Below are positions 63,645-64,000 of a DNA stretch of 64,000 nt, piece by piece. Position numbers and translations under genes: made by a program. Below the pieces are notes generated by a model that saw only the letters and a list, made by a program, of their open reading frames with translations, searched no databases and was not told where the DNA came from. The stretch is from Priestia aryabhattai B8W22 (GTDB taxonomy: Bacteria; Bacillota; Bacilli; Bacillales; Bacillaceae_H). Location of the stretch: assembly GCF_000956595.1 (NCBI RefSeq), contig NZ_JYOO01000001.1:242218-306217 (forward strand). The letters run 5' to 3'. Within the stretch, counting starts at the first letter, position 1. Every line of letters starts with the position of its first letter.

Positions 63645-64000
63645 TCACCAAAAGCCTCCATCTGAGTGAATAATTTGTCCGGTAATCCATTCTGATTCTT
63701 CACTTGCCAAAAAGATAACTAATTTCGCGGCATCTCGGGGCTCACCAAGTCGACCCATTGGGAACTTTGGCAGTAACTCTTCCTTTAACTTACTGTTCAT
63801 CCAGCCAGTGTTAGTTGGTCCAGGATCTACAGCATTAACAGTAATTTTAAGAGGTGCTAATTCAATAGCAACTGATTTAGTAAATGTAGAAACAGCCCCT
63901 TTTGTTGCAACATAAGCCAAATTTCCAGGCTCAGGTGACTTGTCTTGACCTGATACCATATTAATAATTCGACCGCCATGCTTACCTTCGATTAGACGTG
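63645..64000 (-). CDS. Short-chain dehydrogenase/reductase (C-terminal part)
   Basis: The N-terminus lies beyond the right edge; about 118 residues are visible. Seen are the active-site YVATKGA (YxxxK), NAVDPGPTNTGWM and the C-terminal EWITGQIIHSDGGFW, typical of FabG-like SDRs that reduce or oxidise carbonyls with NAD(P)H. Open frame to the window edge (GKHGGRIINMVSG). Substrate unknown. Confidence 0.85.
   Translation of the reverse strand, partial: RLIEGKHGGRIINMVSGQDKSPEPGNLAYVATKGAVSTFTKSVAIELAPLKITVNAVDPGPTNTGWMNSKLKEELLPKFPMGRLGEPRDAAKLVIFLASEESEWITGQIIHSDGGFW

Noticed and set aside
1..64000. tRNA, rRNA, CRISPR arrays, intact transposons or prophage genes
   Set aside because: I looked for cloverleaf-like clusters, regular short repeats and transposase or integrase motifs and saw none.

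Overview
The window looks like chromosome from a low-GC, spore-forming Bacillaceae, most like Priestia/Bacillus megaterium (inference). The evidence is AT-rich DNA with strong AAGGAGG-type ribosome sites, a small acid-soluble spore protein (sspH), a GerA-type germinant-receptor operon, Bacillus cold-shock and general-stress families (CspA-type, YdjO, YflT, DUF3243) and sigma-B-like promoters. I see no rRNA, tRNA, CRISPR array, phage module or intact insertion sequence.

Layout. 1-4.3 kb: a truncated MocR-type regulator, an RsbT-like switch kinase and two double-domain DUF2294/MpsC-like genes. 4.8-11.5 kb: a MATE exporter and a complete nikABCDE-type ABC importer operon with palindromic operator candidates upstream. 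11.6-12.3 kb: two decayed genes, the 3' end of a glutamate dehydrogenase gene and a frameshifted YesK-like gene. 12.5-19.4 kb: DUF421 and CBS proteins, an EamA permease, dapA under a lysine riboswitch, sspH and small stress or hypothetical genes. 19.5-25.2 kb: cupredoxin, glucose/sorbosone dehydrogenase-like protein, a membrane protein, an acetolactate-synthase-like enzyme with a shifted 3' end and a secreted helical protein. 25.9-28.8 kb: a cold-adaptation cluster (csp, DEAD-box helicase, ydjO-like, csp).

29-36 kb: small secreted and membrane proteins, a methyltransferase, and a run of five minus-strand genes resembling orphan polymorphic-toxin immunity genes. 35.6-40.8 kb: a LysR regulator divergent from a two-gene SMR pump, a DinB protein, an Lrp regulator and a PAS-STAS (RsbR-like) protein. 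41-42.4 kb: gene remnants (manganese catalase, coat-F-like) and a YflT stress protein. 42.5-46.7 kb: TerC, and a TetR regulator divergent from an MMPL exporter. 47-54.2 kb: an Imm22 orphan, a 400-residue DUF4145-like/HhH protein of unknown role, an acyl-CoA synthetase, a CAX antiporter and an arylsulfotransferase remnant. 54.6-59.7 kb: an AraC/GyrI-like regulator and a gerA-type operon whose A and B genes are each frameshifted. 59.7-64 kb: small membrane proteins, a deacetylase lacking its first catalytic motif, a GNAT stub, a phosphotransferase and a truncated SDR gene.

Themes. (1) Stress and partner-switching parts (RsbT-like kinase, RsbR-like PAS-STAS protein, CBS, YflT and DUF3243 genes with sigma-B-like promoters) are scattered through the window. 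(2) At least ten loci are truncated or frameshifted, so this is an accessory region undergoing gene decay. (3) Import and export systems make up much of the intact gene content. No clearly new multi-gene system is proven. The best candidates for follow-up are the broken germination receptor, the SMR pair with complementary loss of key residues, the standalone DUF4145-like/HhH protein and the orphan immunity cluster.
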